In this document: one piece after another, positions 55,101 through 60,072 of the stretch | Numbering within the stretch: the first letter of the stretch is position 1 | How the letters are laid out: each line of letters starts with the position of its first letter | Notes under the pieces: generated by a model | Databases searched by the model: none | Told to the model about the DNA's origin: nothing | What the model saw: the letters and a program-made list of their open reading frames with translations, nothing else | Assembly (NCBI GenBank): GCA_013339895.1 | Contig: JABACO010000003.1 | Span: 2,652,812 to 2,716,811 of the forward strand | Length of the DNA: 64,000 nt | Source: Ephydatia muelleri | Lineage: Eukaryota > Porifera > Demospongiae > Spongillida > Spongillidae | Direction of reading: 5' to 3' | Program-made: the position numbers and the translations under genes

Positions 55101-58100
55101 GTCGTCACAATAAGCCCATCTCTATTGATATCCTATGTGACATGTGGTTGAAAGGAAACCTGTGTGAGTTGTGGCATCGTGCACAGACTCGGGCTACTAT
55201 CTCTACACAGTCTATAAAGGTGCTTCCAAATAAAAGGGTGGATTCTGCAATAGCTCTGGCCAAAGATGGACTTTACAGCAAAGCTTGTCAGATGCTAACA
55301 TCTCAGGGCTTAGCCCCCGATGATGACAACACTTGGAATCTGTTGATTTCCAAACACCCTCAAGGTGAGTGCCCGTCAAACCTTCCTATTCCATCGACAG
55401 AGACAGTGTTGCCTCCTGATTTTAACATCGTTCCTGTTTTAAGATCATTCTCCAAACTAACTGGGGCTGGCCCCACAGGTTTGCGTATTCAGCACTTGAT
55501 AGACGCAGCTGAGGTTCCTTTATCATGCTCGATTCTTCAATCGTTAAAGGGTGTAGTCAACATCCTTGCGGCTGGTAGAGCTCCACCCATGATAGCATCC
55601 TTTCTTGCTGGAGATAATCTCACTGCTTTGGTTAAGTCTAAGCAAGGTTCTTCGCTTGATATTCGCCCCATTGCAGTGGGAGAAGCTCTTCGCCGTCTTA
55701 CCGGGAAGTATTTATGTGCGTTAGTGAGGTCTAAGGCCTCTGAATTTTTCAACCACACCAGTTTGGGGTGGCATGTCCTATGGGAGCAGAGAAGATTGTG
55801 CATGGTCTTAGAGCGTGTGTCGAAAAGCATTGGCTGGAAGAAAACCTTGTAGTGTTGAAAGTAGATATGAAGAATGCGTTTAATCTGGTGTCGCGTCAGG
55901 CACTCCTCTCAGAGTGTGCCAAACATTTTCCTGAACTCTACCCTTGGGCTCATTGGTGTTATAGCCAGCACCCATACTTATGGCACACGATGGGGAATCT
56001 AACTTCAGAATGTGGTGTCCAGCAAAGGGATCCTCTCGGCCCTCTCTTATTCTCTTTGGTGTTGAATATCTTAGTGTCTGAGATTGTATTGGAGCCAGGC
56101 TGTGCCAATCTGTTGTACCATGCTTGGTATTTGGATGATGGTGTTGTGGCAGGCTCGAGCACTGAGGTATGTAGAGTGCTGGCTATTTTAGAAGAAAAAG
56201 GTCACTCTTTGGGACTACATGTCAACATTAATAAATGTGAAGTTTTTTGTCACAGCGACCTAAGTCACTTCCCCCCATCAATGAAGCAATTCCACCAGCC
56301 AAACATTAAAATCTTAGGGATCCCCATTGGTGACCTAGATTTCTGTACCACCTTTATTTCTCATAAGCATGGTTTGGCTAAACAACTCATGCTACAGATA
56401 GAAGAAGTTGGAGCACTTGATCCTCAAGTAGCTTTAATGCTACTTCGCACTTGTAGTAGCTTTTGCAAACTATCTCATCTGGCTCGCGCTACTCCACCCT
56501 CGCTCTCCGTCAAAGCTCTGGAGCTTTTCGACCAGGATGTTAGAAGTTGTCTGTCTCAGAGTACTTCGGTAGACTTGACTGATGTATCATGGAATCAGGC
56601 CCAGCTAAGTTTGAGTAGAGGTGGTTTGGGTATGCGCTCTCTCATGCTTCATGCTCCAGCTGCTTACATTGCCTCCGTTTGTTCATCCGGCTATGGCCTC
56701 CAGTCTCTTACCCACCTCACTCATGCTGTGGAGATGTTCAATGTATGTGTAGCACCAGCTGATAAGATTTCGTTGGACTCCCTCGCATCTTCCAACATAA
56801 ATCAAAAGATGCTGTCATCCAAACTTGATGATTATCAACTTCAGGGCATATTTAACAGGTCCTCAGTCGCTGATAGGGCACGCCTATTATCCATCTCTGC
56901 CCCCCATTCCTCTTCTTGGCTTTCGGTTGTGCCATCAGAAGGCCTTGGGCTCCATTTTGAACCAAACCAATACAATGTAGCCCTTAAATGGTGGCTAGGT
57001 TTAGACACATCATGTGGCTCTAGTTGTGTATTCTGCCCAGATTCTATCCTGGATCCACTTGGCCACCATGCGTCCACGTGCAAACGAGGGGGAGACGCAG
57101 TTTATCGCCATAACCTGCTGCGAGATGTGTTTGCAGATTCCTGCCGCCTGGCTCACCTTCCTGTCAAGCTCGAAGGTAATAATTTAACTCCAGACCATGA
57201 CCACAGTAGACCCGCAGATGTCCTCGTCCACAATTGGTCACTGGGCAAGCCTGCAGCCTTTGACTTCTGTGTGACCTCTCCGCTAAATTCACTTATCCTT
57301 TCGAAAGCGGGAGTGTCTTCAGGAGTGGCGGTTCAGGCCTCAGAGATAAGAAAACACAACAGTAATGATGCTAAATGTGTGGAATTAGGTTGGGTGTGCA
57401 TCCCTTTGGTTGTCGAGACGTACGGAGACAACCAAAAAAAAAAAAAAAAAAAAAACAGGCACCTTCCGCCGCGCTTGCGACAGTCGTCAGATAACTGACA
57501 CGTACGTAAACAAGCTAAACACATATTTATACGAGTACAGTTCGTTCAGGGTGGTACTAGTAGGAGCGTGCCAGGCAGGATTGAACGTGTGTTGGCTGAG
57601 CCATGAGGCGCGGCTAGGCAGCTCTGTTGCCACCCCGGGGCACTTCCACTACTGGTTAAGTGAGTATTGTGGATGTGAGAACGTGAACAATAATACTTAT
57701 TTAACTAGTTCATGACGTACATGTATAAGCATGACTTTACAGCATAATGTAATGACCGCGACCGCAAGTACTGATTACTTATTTCTAGCACTTTTCCTTT
57801 CAGTGCAAAAGCCATAATAGTTATATCATTATGATCTCCCGATGTTTCTCTATGAAAATATTTTGGACTTAGAATGCAAAGATGTCCTCTTGATGTATTG
57901 CAATTTCTCAATGTGACAGAGTGATAGAGAGTACACCACACACAGTTTAACATGTTCTCAACGTACAGTAACATCAAAAAGAGGCAAAGTCTCTACTGGG
58001 AAGGAACATACAGTGCTCCCTCATACTTCATGATGTCATACAATCCTCCCACCCCTTTACACATCCCCAAAGTGTAATGCGCCAAACATTTTGTACACAC

Positions 58101-58715
58101 ATCATTCTCACTGTGCCCTCTTCTTAAGGGTGAACATGTGGTAATAGATAATCTTAAACTGCACTCACCTTGTCCGTGAAGTCAACTTCTGCACCTCTAT
58201 CCAATAACACCTTCACACACTCAACCATCCCTGCCTCTGAAGCCTTCATCAGTGCGGTCTCTCCACACTGTAATGATAAGTGTATATCATCATGGGAGTA
58301 CCGACAATGTCAAATAAACAGTACAATAACATGCTACCCATCATTCTACTACTGTACACCAAGTGGTAGAGAGTAAACACCACACACAGATTAAATAACA
58401 CCTTCTCAATGCATAGTAACATTAAAAGAGGCAAAGTCTCAACTTAAAATGAACATAACAGTGCTCCCTCATACCCATGATGTCATACACCTCTAATATC
58501 CTCCCACCCCTCTACGCATCCCCAAAGTGCAAGACGCCAAACATTCTGCACACACATCATTCTCATGCACTCGCCCTCTGCATAAATGTGAATATTTCAT
58601 CTAAAACTGAACTCACGTCGTTCGTGAAGTCAACTTCTGCACCCCTATCCAATAGCACCTTCACACATTCCACCTCCGATGCCTCTGAAGCTATCATCAG
58701 TGCAGTCCATCCATC
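10242..58715 (-). CDS. ANK-ROC-COR-Death domain protein (multi-exon gene; span includes introns)
   Basis: Composite gene model. Reading 5' to 3' on the minus strand: 16 phase-0 ANK exons (58,715 to 27,243), an ANK plus P-loop exon, a ROC-COR exon, a 10-residue linker and a Death-domain exon with stop, at least 1,240 residues visible. Walker A, DLAG and THAD motifs identify a ROC GTPase. ROC is followed by COR in known ROCO proteins, and a terminal Death domain implies a signalling output. The N-terminus and promoter were not found; one small ROC exon (phase 0 in, phase 2 out) is missing between 21,525 and 15,902. Introns carry many mobile elements, the LINE at 54.8-57.4 kb in antisense. It could be two genes, but the phases and the single ROC-COR favour one. 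Role as innate sensor or cell-death regulator is inference. Confidence 0.72.
10547..11398 (-). other. Intron, 3' part of the last intron
   Basis: Nothing further recognised between the Death-domain exon and the minisatellite. Confidence 0.5.
11399..13246. repeat. 27-bp minisatellite (about 68 units)
   Basis: Tandem array with a 27-bp consensus built from CCATACACATCATG, TACATGTGG and TCCT; some units are 26 bp (CATGCAATGTGG variant). Most units contain the palindrome CATGTACATG. Variant order repeats about 539 bp apart (11,990-12,275 against 12,528-12,815), a higher-order repeat. It lies wholly in the last intron of the ANK-ROC-COR-Death gene. Because the unit is a multiple of three, both strands show long His/Val/Pro- or Met/Asp-rich ORFs; these are artefacts. 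Confidence 0.95.
13247..14256 (-). other. Intron with dispersed repeat and poly(G) run
   Basis: Holds the second copy (13,497-13,640) of the 7,478 repeat and a 20-nt G run at 14,224-14,243, i.e. a C run in the transcript starting ~14 nt after the linker exon's donor. Otherwise nothing recognised. Confidence 0.6.
14257..14286 (-). CDS. 30-nt linker exon between COR and Death domain
   Basis: Acceptor TTTTGCAG, donor CCAG|GTCAGT. Phase 1 in and 1 out: it adds ASTFAAPVVP between the COR exon and the Death domain. Phases match exactly on both sides (COR exon ends with one extra G; the Death exon starts with two codon bases). Other phase-1 micro-exons could exist in the long intron. Confidence 0.7.
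14344..15902 (-). CDS. ROC-COR exon
   Basis: One exon of 1,559 nt (~519 residues), acceptor CTATTTAG, donor GGGAG|GTGAGC (phase 1). The N-terminal ~100 residues are the second half of a ROC GTPase: TAGIIPH (switch I region), MVIYDLAGHHQYF with DxxG at residues 28-31, and VVGTHADLL with the G4-type THAD at residues 96-99. The COR domain follows (HLMLAFLKQKLPP, LSEKGLIVFI, WVVLQKESILKKV, GALFAHQSL). The last ~150 residues run to YLPYLVGG. The P-loop lies on a separate exon 5.6 kb upstream. No stop or frameshift, so it looks functional. Confidence 0.9.
15903..17772 (-). other. Intron between P-loop and ROC-COR exons (3' part)
   Basis: Contains a 16-nt G run (16,563-16,578) and small AT-rich ORFs. 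A short missing ROC exon is expected here or further upstream (phase 0 in, phase 2 out). The only splice-framed open block seen, 16,026-16,100, has phase 0/0 and no ROC-like residues. Confidence 0.5.
17982..19251 (+). mobile_element. hAT element, internally deleted, 5-bp TSD
   Basis: Termini CAGTGGCGACGGAA and its near-perfect inverse TTCCGTCGCCGCTG, flanked by CATGT on both sides (17,977-17,981 and 19,252-19,256). It carries a broken ZMYM1-like hAT transposase. The C-terminal half of the transposase and the dimerisation region are gone, so it is non-autonomous. Five-bp duplications are known for some hAT groups (hAT5 in Repbase usage); 8 bp is more common. Confidence 0.85.
18150..19018 (+). 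pseudogene. hAT transposase remnant (TTF-type zinc finger, DUF4371)
   Basis: Begins at ATG 18,150. The frame shifts near 18,240 and continues with a TTF-type zinc finger (SCYTCLKAK, GYTNWKDA, HEASSCHKEAV). An in-frame TAG interrupts at 18,723-18,725. Then comes the DUF4371 catalytic core start, IMIDETTDESNKEQVVICFR followed by WVDDEL, and the reading ends at a stop just after LRGQCYDDF. The rest of the core is missing. Clearly inactive. Confidence 0.85.
19420..19884 (-). other. GC-rich island with overlapping low-complexity frames
   Basis: A 465-bp C/T-rich (plus strand) island. Minus-strand frames give an Arg/Gly-rich ORF starting MIPKAMLTSLGSPMELTEND and an overlapping acidic one with three copies of DVEKEA (an 18-bp tandem repeat). 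The N-terminal 50 residues of the first look protein-like; the rest looks like translated low complexity. Possibly the 5' end of a mobile-element gene, since TCTGGGAACGAGAG motifs lie at its edge. Confidence 0.35.
19925..20070. repeat. Short tandem repeat, about 3 imperfect copies
   Basis: Three diverged copies of a ~55-65-bp unit built around GAGCTGTTTGAAGTGGAACT and AGTGTGC(C/T)AGG. Intronic, non-coding. Confidence 0.6.
20681..20806. mobile_element. Foldback MITE, near-perfect hairpin
   Basis: A 126-bp palindrome with ~50-bp arms starting AATAGACCCTTCCCTTTAAG and containing CCGGACGTGACATCACT. No clear target duplication. A single arm of the same family is at 23,970-24,008. Confidence 0.8.
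20807..21524 (-). other. Intron after the P-loop exon
   Basis: No repeat or exon recognised. Confidence 0.45.
21525..21794 (-). CDS. ANK plus ROC P-loop exon
   Basis: A 270-nt exon (90 codons, phase 0/0), acceptor ACCACTAG, donor ACTCAG|GTAATG. The first ~50 residues are an ankyrin repeat and the start of another (SGDTALHLVV, LLVHPGIDVNLKNNQGRTAM). After a spacer it ends with the ROC Walker A: KVVLCGHSGAGKSTLTQ, with the G-x4-GKS/T lysine intact. It joins ANK array and GTPase in one reading frame. The ANK repeat differs from the 99-nt family, so it is probably the ancestral terminal repeat. A broken copy lies at 6,009-6,115. Confidence 0.9.
22129..23170. mobile_element. 1.04-kb foldback (palindromic) element with poly(C) run
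   Basis: Arms 22,129-22,576 and 22,729-23,170 are inverted copies around a ~150-bp centre; tips TACCGTAAAGTACC and inverse. The left arm holds a 31-nt C run (22,152-22,182), the right an 11-nt G run at the equivalent place. Read outward from the centre, both arms encode related peptides (SCRHG, WGLGWSMEKRNGG, MWTDYVVNVYCEKLQGKW), so a coding fragment was captured before or during the inverted duplication. Family unknown. Confidence 0.8.
23171..24540 (-). other. Intron with poly(G) runs and a MITE fragment
   Basis: G runs at 23,444-23,459 (16 nt) and 23,774-23,795 (22 nt). At 23,970-24,008 is one arm of the 20,681 MITE family. No exon recognised. Confidence 0.6.
24541..25160 (-). pseudogene. 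Coding-like remnant with paired cysteines, unknown
   Basis: Two consecutive minus-strand frames (25,160-24,771 and 24,762-24,541) look protein-like: one contains VHCRSCNTDMRARVY, the other HSCVLCKNQPQVKKAIR, reminiscent of zinc-ribbon cysteine pairs. A stop separates them and no splice signals are evident. Probably a mobile-element or gene relic; not assigned. Confidence 0.3.
25161..26218. other. Intron, nothing recognised
   Basis: Small ORFs only. Confidence 0.4.
26219..26860 (+). mobile_element. Ty3-like LTR element relic: gag region
   Basis: Begins with TTGGCAACGAGGGT, resembling a primer-binding region. A gag-like sequence then runs through several frames: GHIQEFDTNVEDISSYLERV, then KRRVAVFLSSIGGKNYALL and LPQQPKV, then an AEYVAEL-type block near 26,530, and a damaged zinc knuckle near 26,800-26,840 (RCGSSKHLADKC, first Cys lost). 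Multiple stops and frameshifts; no protease, RT or LTRs found here. Confidence 0.7.
27243..27341 (-). CDS. ANK exon 1 (numbered from the 3' side), type B'
   Basis: 99 nt, phase 0/0, acceptor TTACAG, donor AACAAG|GTGAGA. One repeat: LGMTALIWASWRG, then MKMLLAKGAQVNMQNK. Helix 2 is QLICMKMLL where most repeats read ECVK. Closest relative: the exon at 41,504 (shared ALIWASW-GQL). Confidence 0.88.
27698..27857. mobile_element. Foldback MITE
   Basis: 160-bp palindrome, ends CACAGGAAAAAA and inverse, with arms containing GATTTTCAAATGATTTG-like and CATAATGTAAAC segments. No clear target duplication. Confidence 0.8.
28200..28380. mobile_element. Truncated relative of the 52,156 TIR element
   Basis: Shares TCGAGTAGAGGCTCGAG, ATTATGCTGATCTCG and the right end CTACCGTAGCTACACCACTG with the element at 52,156-52,547. 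Its left end is not found. Confidence 0.65.
28540..29100. repeat. Duplicated intron segment (partner 41,760-42,320)
   Basis: Colinear with 41,760-42,320: same CCACATTTCATAATA, AGCCAGAAAATAATGCACCC and TCTGCAGGTGCAGAT landmarks. Both lie just upstream (gene sense) of a type-B' ANK exon, showing that exon and intron were duplicated together. Confidence 0.8.
29481..29579 (-). CDS. ANK exon 2, type A'
   Basis: 99 nt, phase 0/0, acceptor CATTACAG, donor GACATT|GTGAGT. Reads DGWSALMKASAAGHVECV, then LLARDAEVNIQDI. Closest to the exon at 43,291 (A-x-A-AGH, AEVNIQ-I). Confidence 0.9.
29695..30060 (+). mobile_element. Ty3-like relic: 5' end joined to integrase fragment
   Basis: TTGGCAACAAGGGT at 29,713 repeats the 5' motif of the 26,219 relic and is followed by a gag-start-like GKIQKFE. 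By ~29,870 the sequence is integrase-like (PIEALRQLFSTSGLPQQLV, then TSEEFTN, then a CAPYH block in another frame). The catalytic region is not intact. An internally deleted, dead copy, probably of the same family as the gag relic. Confidence 0.6.
30061..31629 (-). other. Intron, nothing recognised
   Basis: AT-rich, no exon or repeat that I can name. Confidence 0.4.
31630..31965 (-). CDS. Orphan coding-like island, unknown
   Basis: A 111-codon GC-richer ORF in AT-rich surroundings, with protein-like composition (TPKYSPGDAALKAAYEYLE, HWLVERQHVNYYVRKLAAQG). The open frame extends a few codons upstream. Family not recognised; it could be an exon of an intronic gene or a mobile-element fragment. 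Confidence 0.35.
   Translation of the reverse strand: MSYLTPKYSPGDAALKAAYEYLEGRFESPGLAAQHWLVERQHVNYYVRKLAAQGLVSSKMSTSRASIEPMMPISLDEPDGGVAEEVSAHETWCAAWRFAAELVHVLGDVGV
32480..32578 (-). CDS. ANK exon 3, type B
   Basis: 99 nt, phase 0/0, acceptor GTTACAG, donor AACAAA|GTGAGT. Reads WGGTKLIKASETGTVEYV, then LLLDGGVPINTQNK. Most divergent of type B: TKL for TAL and EYV for ECV. Confidence 0.88.
33806..34787 (+). mobile_element. Nested hAT relic, same family as 17,982
   Basis: Left end CAGGGGCGGCGGAACAGG and probable right end GTCTGCCGCCACTG resemble the termini of the 17,982 element, and subterminal GCACCAA motifs match too. A transposase fragment lies inside. No matching target duplication, so the right end is tentative. 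Confidence 0.6.
34400..34575 (+). pseudogene. hAT transposase fragment (DUF4371)
   Basis: Reads LADECTDLSNKEQFVVCIR, then a TAG where the 17,982 copy has Trp, then VDELL and NIHAKTLTDALEDVLL. Clear remnant of the same catalytic segment. Confidence 0.75.
36118..36216 (-). CDS. ANK exon 4, type A
   Basis: 99 nt, phase 0/0, donor CATGAG|GTGAGT. Reads DGYTALMMAYDSGHMECV, then LLHKGAQVNIHHE. Nearest relatives are exons at 47,406 and 50,029. Confidence 0.9.
36300..36830. repeat. Duplicated intron segment (partners 47,600-48,540 and ~44,640-45,060)
   Basis: Shares CATGAAATGG, ATATAAGATACA and CTATTCTATGATT with 47,630-47,730, and GATTCTAACTGAC-like and CAACAGGCTCCCACA motifs with 44,930-45,040. 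It accompanies type-A ANK exons, marking the duplicated block. Confidence 0.75.
36831..41503 (-). other. Long intron with repeats, no exon recognised
   Basis: Direct repeats 37,620-37,720 and 38,640-38,750 (shared AAAAGGCATC and TAAGAATAGCC). Homopolymer runs: C at 39,614-39,632, G at 39,905-39,928 (24 nt), C at 41,067-41,084. 40,790-41,000 is the first of three copies (others ~45,330-45,450 and ~48,780-48,900) of a segment placed downstream of type-B exons. The 39,736-39,954 ORF is unassigned. Confidence 0.55.
41504..41602 (-). CDS. ANK exon 5, type B'
   Basis: 99 nt, phase 0/0, donor AATAAC|GTGAGT. Reads WGMTALIWASWKGQLECV, then MLLDSGAKVNVQNN. Sister of exon 1 at 27,243. Confidence 0.9.
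41760..42400. repeat. Duplicated intron segment with a new hairpin
   Basis: Partner of 28,540-29,100. It contains an imperfect palindrome at 41,994-42,096 (arms CTGCCTAAGG and inverse, ACTGTATGTAG and inverse). The 28.8-kb partner has only the right arm. Confidence 0.75.
42737..42835 (-). CDS. ANK exon 6, type B
   Basis: 99 nt, phase 0/0, donor AGTAAT|GTGAGT. Reads WGETALINASEAGKVECV, then LLLETGVQVNVQSN. Confidence 0.9.
43291..43389 (-). CDS. ANK exon 7, type A'
   Basis: 99 nt, phase 0/0, donor AACATT|GTGAGT. Reads DGCTALMKAAAAGHMECV, then LLDSHAEVNIQNI. Sister of exon 2. Confidence 0.9.
43517..43606 (-). CDS. ANK exon 8, shortened (90 nt)
   Basis: The only shortened ANK exon: 90 nt, phase 0/0, donor GACAAT|GTAAGT. 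Reads KGVTALMKAWKVECVKVLL, then DRVAQVNIQDN. Three codons are missing at the turn between helices 1 and 2 (where others read ASEAGK). Only 127 bp of intron separates it from exon 7. The frame is kept, so the repeat may still fold with a tight turn, or be skipped. Confidence 0.85.
43607..46385 (-). other. Intron with duplicated segments
   Basis: Contains the common ANK-intron repeat (around 43,610-44,000: AGTACAATAACATGC, CTCCCTCATA), part of the 36.3/47.6-kb duplicated segment (~44,640-45,060) and the second copy of the segment seen at 40.8 and 48.8 kb (~45,330-45,660). No exon recognised. Confidence 0.6.
46386..46484 (-). CDS. ANK exon 9, type B
   Basis: 99 nt, phase 0/0, donor AATGAA|GTGAGT. 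Reads WGVAALICASVEGKVECV, then MLLDCGVQVNMQNE. Confidence 0.9.
47406..47504 (-). CDS. ANK exon 10, type A
   Basis: 99 nt, phase 0/0, donor GACAAG|GTGAGT. Reads DGWTALMKAFDSGHMECV, then MLLDRGAHINMPDK. Confidence 0.9.
47600..49390 (-). repeat. Intron made of duplicated segments
   Basis: 47,600-48,540 parallels 36,300-36,830; 48,780-49,060 parallels 40,790-41,060 and 45,330-45,660; 49,215-49,290 (CACTGTCTGG, CAATCC) parallels 41,237, 42,500 and 46,141. No exon recognised. Confidence 0.7.
49391..49494. repeat. 52-bp tandem duplication spanning a splice donor
   Basis: Two identical 52-bp units (starts 49,391 and 49,443). The right-hand unit contains the donor and last codons of ANK exon 11, so a second donor (GAA|GTGAGT) lies 52 bp further into the intron. 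Confidence 0.9.
49489..49587 (-). CDS. ANK exon 11, type B
   Basis: 99 nt, phase 0/0, donor AATGAA|GTGAGT, which is duplicated 52 bp downstream. Reads WGGTALMNASEAGKMECV, then VLLDCGVQVNVQNE. Confidence 0.9.
50029..50127 (-). CDS. ANK exon 12, type A
   Basis: 99 nt, phase 0/0, donor AACAAG|GTGAGT. Reads DGNTALMKAYESGNMGCV, then VLLDKGAQVTLQNK. GCV replaces the usual ECV and VTL the usual VNI. Confidence 0.88.
50128..51005 (-). other. Intron
   Basis: Common ANK-intron repeat up to ~50,240, then AT-rich sequence with no recognised content. Confidence 0.45.
51006..51257 (+). pseudogene. Basic repeat-protein remnant (ANPEKK-type)
   Basis: Overlapping plus frames contain KARARYEANPEKKAVTSR and SYKADIESK, resembling the RYxANPEKK tandem-motif proteins met in marine invertebrate mobile elements. 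Frameshifted and short. Recognition is by motif only. Confidence 0.35.
51325..52034. mobile_element. TIR element with GTCTCG...CGAGAC ends
   Basis: The left end CTAGTCTCGTTCCTAGGCCC and following AAAGTTAC pair with the right end GTAACTTTGAGTCTGG, ATACGAGACTA. Internal inverted ACATCACCGCTAC motifs support it. No transposase. The motif recurs elsewhere in the window. Confidence 0.65.
52041..52109. repeat. (CA)n microsatellite
   Basis: Nearly pure CA dinucleotide repeat of ~69 bp directly after the TIR element. Confidence 0.95.
52156..52547. mobile_element. 392-bp TIR MITE
   Basis: Ends CAGTGACGTAGCCAGGGTAG and CTACCGTAGCTACGCCACTG are imperfect inverted repeats; it sits in a (CAC)n stretch that hides the target duplication. 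It contains TCGAGTAGAGGCTCGAG. A truncated relative is at 28,200-28,380. Confidence 0.75.
52615..52915. mobile_element. Foldback element (copy 2), uninterrupted
   Basis: Arms pair over ~100 bp (GGATTGAAAGACAATG and inverse, CTATATTTAG and inverse). Same family as 17,773-19,310. At the point where copy 1 holds the hAT element, this copy reads straight through (TTTCAATCCTATATGCCACC): a natural empty site. Confidence 0.8.
53011..53109 (-). CDS. ANK exon 13
   Basis: 99 nt, phase 0/0, donor AACAAT|GTGAGT. Reads YGRTALMLASEAGNEECV, then VLLDRGAQINVQNN, intermediate between types A and B. Confidence 0.9.
53396..53494 (-). CDS. ANK exon 14, type C
   Basis: 99 nt, phase 0/0, donor AACAAG|GTGAAT (weaker than the GTGAGT of its neighbours). 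Reads CRWTALMKASVAGSVECV, then VLLDRGAEVDFTNK. The EVDFT ending defines type C. Confidence 0.87.
53495..54823 (-). other. Intron
   Basis: Common ANK-intron repeat just after the exon, then AT-rich sequence. TATTGAAAGTT followed by TTGGTTCCT occurs at ~54,000 and ~54,822, a small direct repeat straddling the LINE's 5' edge. Confidence 0.45.
54824..57430 (+). pseudogene. Reverse transcriptase / REL endonuclease ORF, frameshifted
   Basis: RT blocks seen in order: GPTGLRIQHLI and DIRPIAVGEALRRLTGKY in the first frame; after a one-base loss in a G run near 55,768, VDMKNAF (catalytic Asp), GVQQRDPLGPLLFSLV (the usual QGDP Gly is Arg) and YLDDG (catalytic DD). The C-terminus has a Cys/His knuckle (CVFCP, HHASTC) and a REL-like PAD...F-D patch (RPADVLV, AAFDFCV). 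The protein stops matching at VVETYG, where poly(A) begins, about 40 residues short of the fragment at 62,764. Inactive. Confidence 0.85.
54824..57455 (+). mobile_element. LINE (REL-endonuclease type), frameshifted, poly(A)-ended
   Basis: Non-LTR element in antisense to the ANK gene. A reverse transcriptase with REL-type endonuclease is split over two frames (54,824-55,852 and 55,768-57,430), ending in 22 A's at 57,434-57,455. The 5' end is truncated: no N-terminal DNA-binding fingers. Lies in the intron between ANK exons 14 and 15. Confidence 0.85.
58169..58267 (-). CDS. ANK exon 15, type C
   Basis: 99 nt, phase 0/0, donor GACAAG|GTGAGT. Reads CGETALMKASEAGMVECV, then VLLDRGAEVDFTDK. Confidence 0.9.
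58617..58715 (-). CDS. ANK exon 16, type C (most 5' seen)
   Basis: 99 nt, phase 0/0, donor AACGAC|GTGAGT. Reads DGWTALMIASEASEVECV, then VLLDRGAEVDFTND. No further ANK exon or start codon is recognised upstream in the window. Confidence 0.88.
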
Positions 58716-59407
58716 CTGTATAACTGCATATCATCATACGAGCACTACCAATGTCAAATACAGTACAATATCACACTACCCATCATTCTACTAGAGGGAT
58801 AGAGAGAGTACACAAGGACAAACACCACACACAATTCAACCACACAAATACTTCACACAGTAAACCATGGAAACATACTCTTGATAAGGATATGTACATT
58901 TTGAGTAGCCCTAAATGCACATTAAATAGAATGTTCGCTTCAACAAGAAAATAATGCATCCACATTGTCAAAGTAGATTAACACTAAAAAGAGGCTCACT
59001 GGGAGGAACCTCATACTCCATGATGTCATACACGGATACAGAGGAGGGGGGGGGCCTACCTATCATATAAGGCCCCTCCCCCTTTTTTCGCGGTAATGAG
59101 GCGACAGACCATTATCTTTTGTGCGATATTAGTAATTTTTATACATTTATACGTTTGTATAACATCCACAGCGATAGTTTCTGCCCCCCCCCCCCCCCCC
59201 CCAATTGCTGTAGTACAATTATGACACTCCCACCTACCCTCCCACCTTTCCTGTATCCGCCCCTATCCCACCATCCCCGTACAACAAACTCCATCCCTCC
59301 ATGTATATACACAAGGAGACACACACACACACACACACTACTGCACTTCACACTGAGAACCAGACCTCATTGTGTACCTTATCCCCAGACCGTACTATAC
59401 TAAGCGT
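58716..59407. other. Intron/flank with common ANK-intron repeat
   Basis: Repeats of the type found beside other ANK exons (CACACACAATTCAAC, CCATGATGTCATACAC), a 19-nt C run at 59,184-59,202 and a short (CA)n at ~59,320. No exon found. Confidence 0.55.
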
Positions 59408-59558
59408 GTGTCATGTGCATTTTGGAATTGGTGGATACTTATGGCAAGAAAAAGCATGTCGAGTTTATTTGAAATACCAGACTGAAAAACGTTCAAACGA
59501 CCCTTTAGCATTGTTGCTTTAGGATTTCCTCACTATTACACGCTTATCATGACACGCA

Positions 59559-59654
59559 TCAGTCTCTCACGCCATCAATGTCTTGATCCAAATCGAGTCC
59601 AACGCTCTCGTTCATATTTCCAACCTCTGCTGCTCTCAGCTTCTTTTCAAGCTC
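59559..59654 (-). CDS. Terminal exon, unknown family (copy B)
   Basis: Acceptor TTCGCTGTAG, then 31 codons (starts ELEKKLRAAEVGNMNE) and a TGA. Highly charged and probably helical. Homologous in frame to 108-158. The exon upstream of it was not identified. Confidence 0.4.
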   Translation of the reverse strand, partial: ELEKKLRAAEVGNMNESVGLDLDQDIDGVRD

Positions 59655-60072
59655 CTACAGCGAAGGAATGATTACTCGTGCATGCTATTTGGGCGGCCAT
59701 TCTTGCAAATGAGTCAGCAAATCCCAGTTTAATATCTCCACCACCACACAGTTATTTAACACCGATCACATGCAGACATCATGCGACAAACAGATACTTC
59801 ATTACCGTCTTGGACGAGGCCATCCACATCCCACGCACAGTGCAACGCGAAATTTTATCACACGCATAATTTCGCTCTCAGTAATTATAACACATGAACT
59901 GTTTACTCTACACATATGTAGTTCAAGCAGTAGTGTATATACATGTATAATCTATATGATGATGTTTAAAGGCAAAGACGATGGTGGAGTTTATACGGGA
60001 TCGTTTCCGCAAAAAGGACATAACGCATGTTTATTCAAGATTTCAAATTTTTAGATATTCTAGAAGTCTGAA

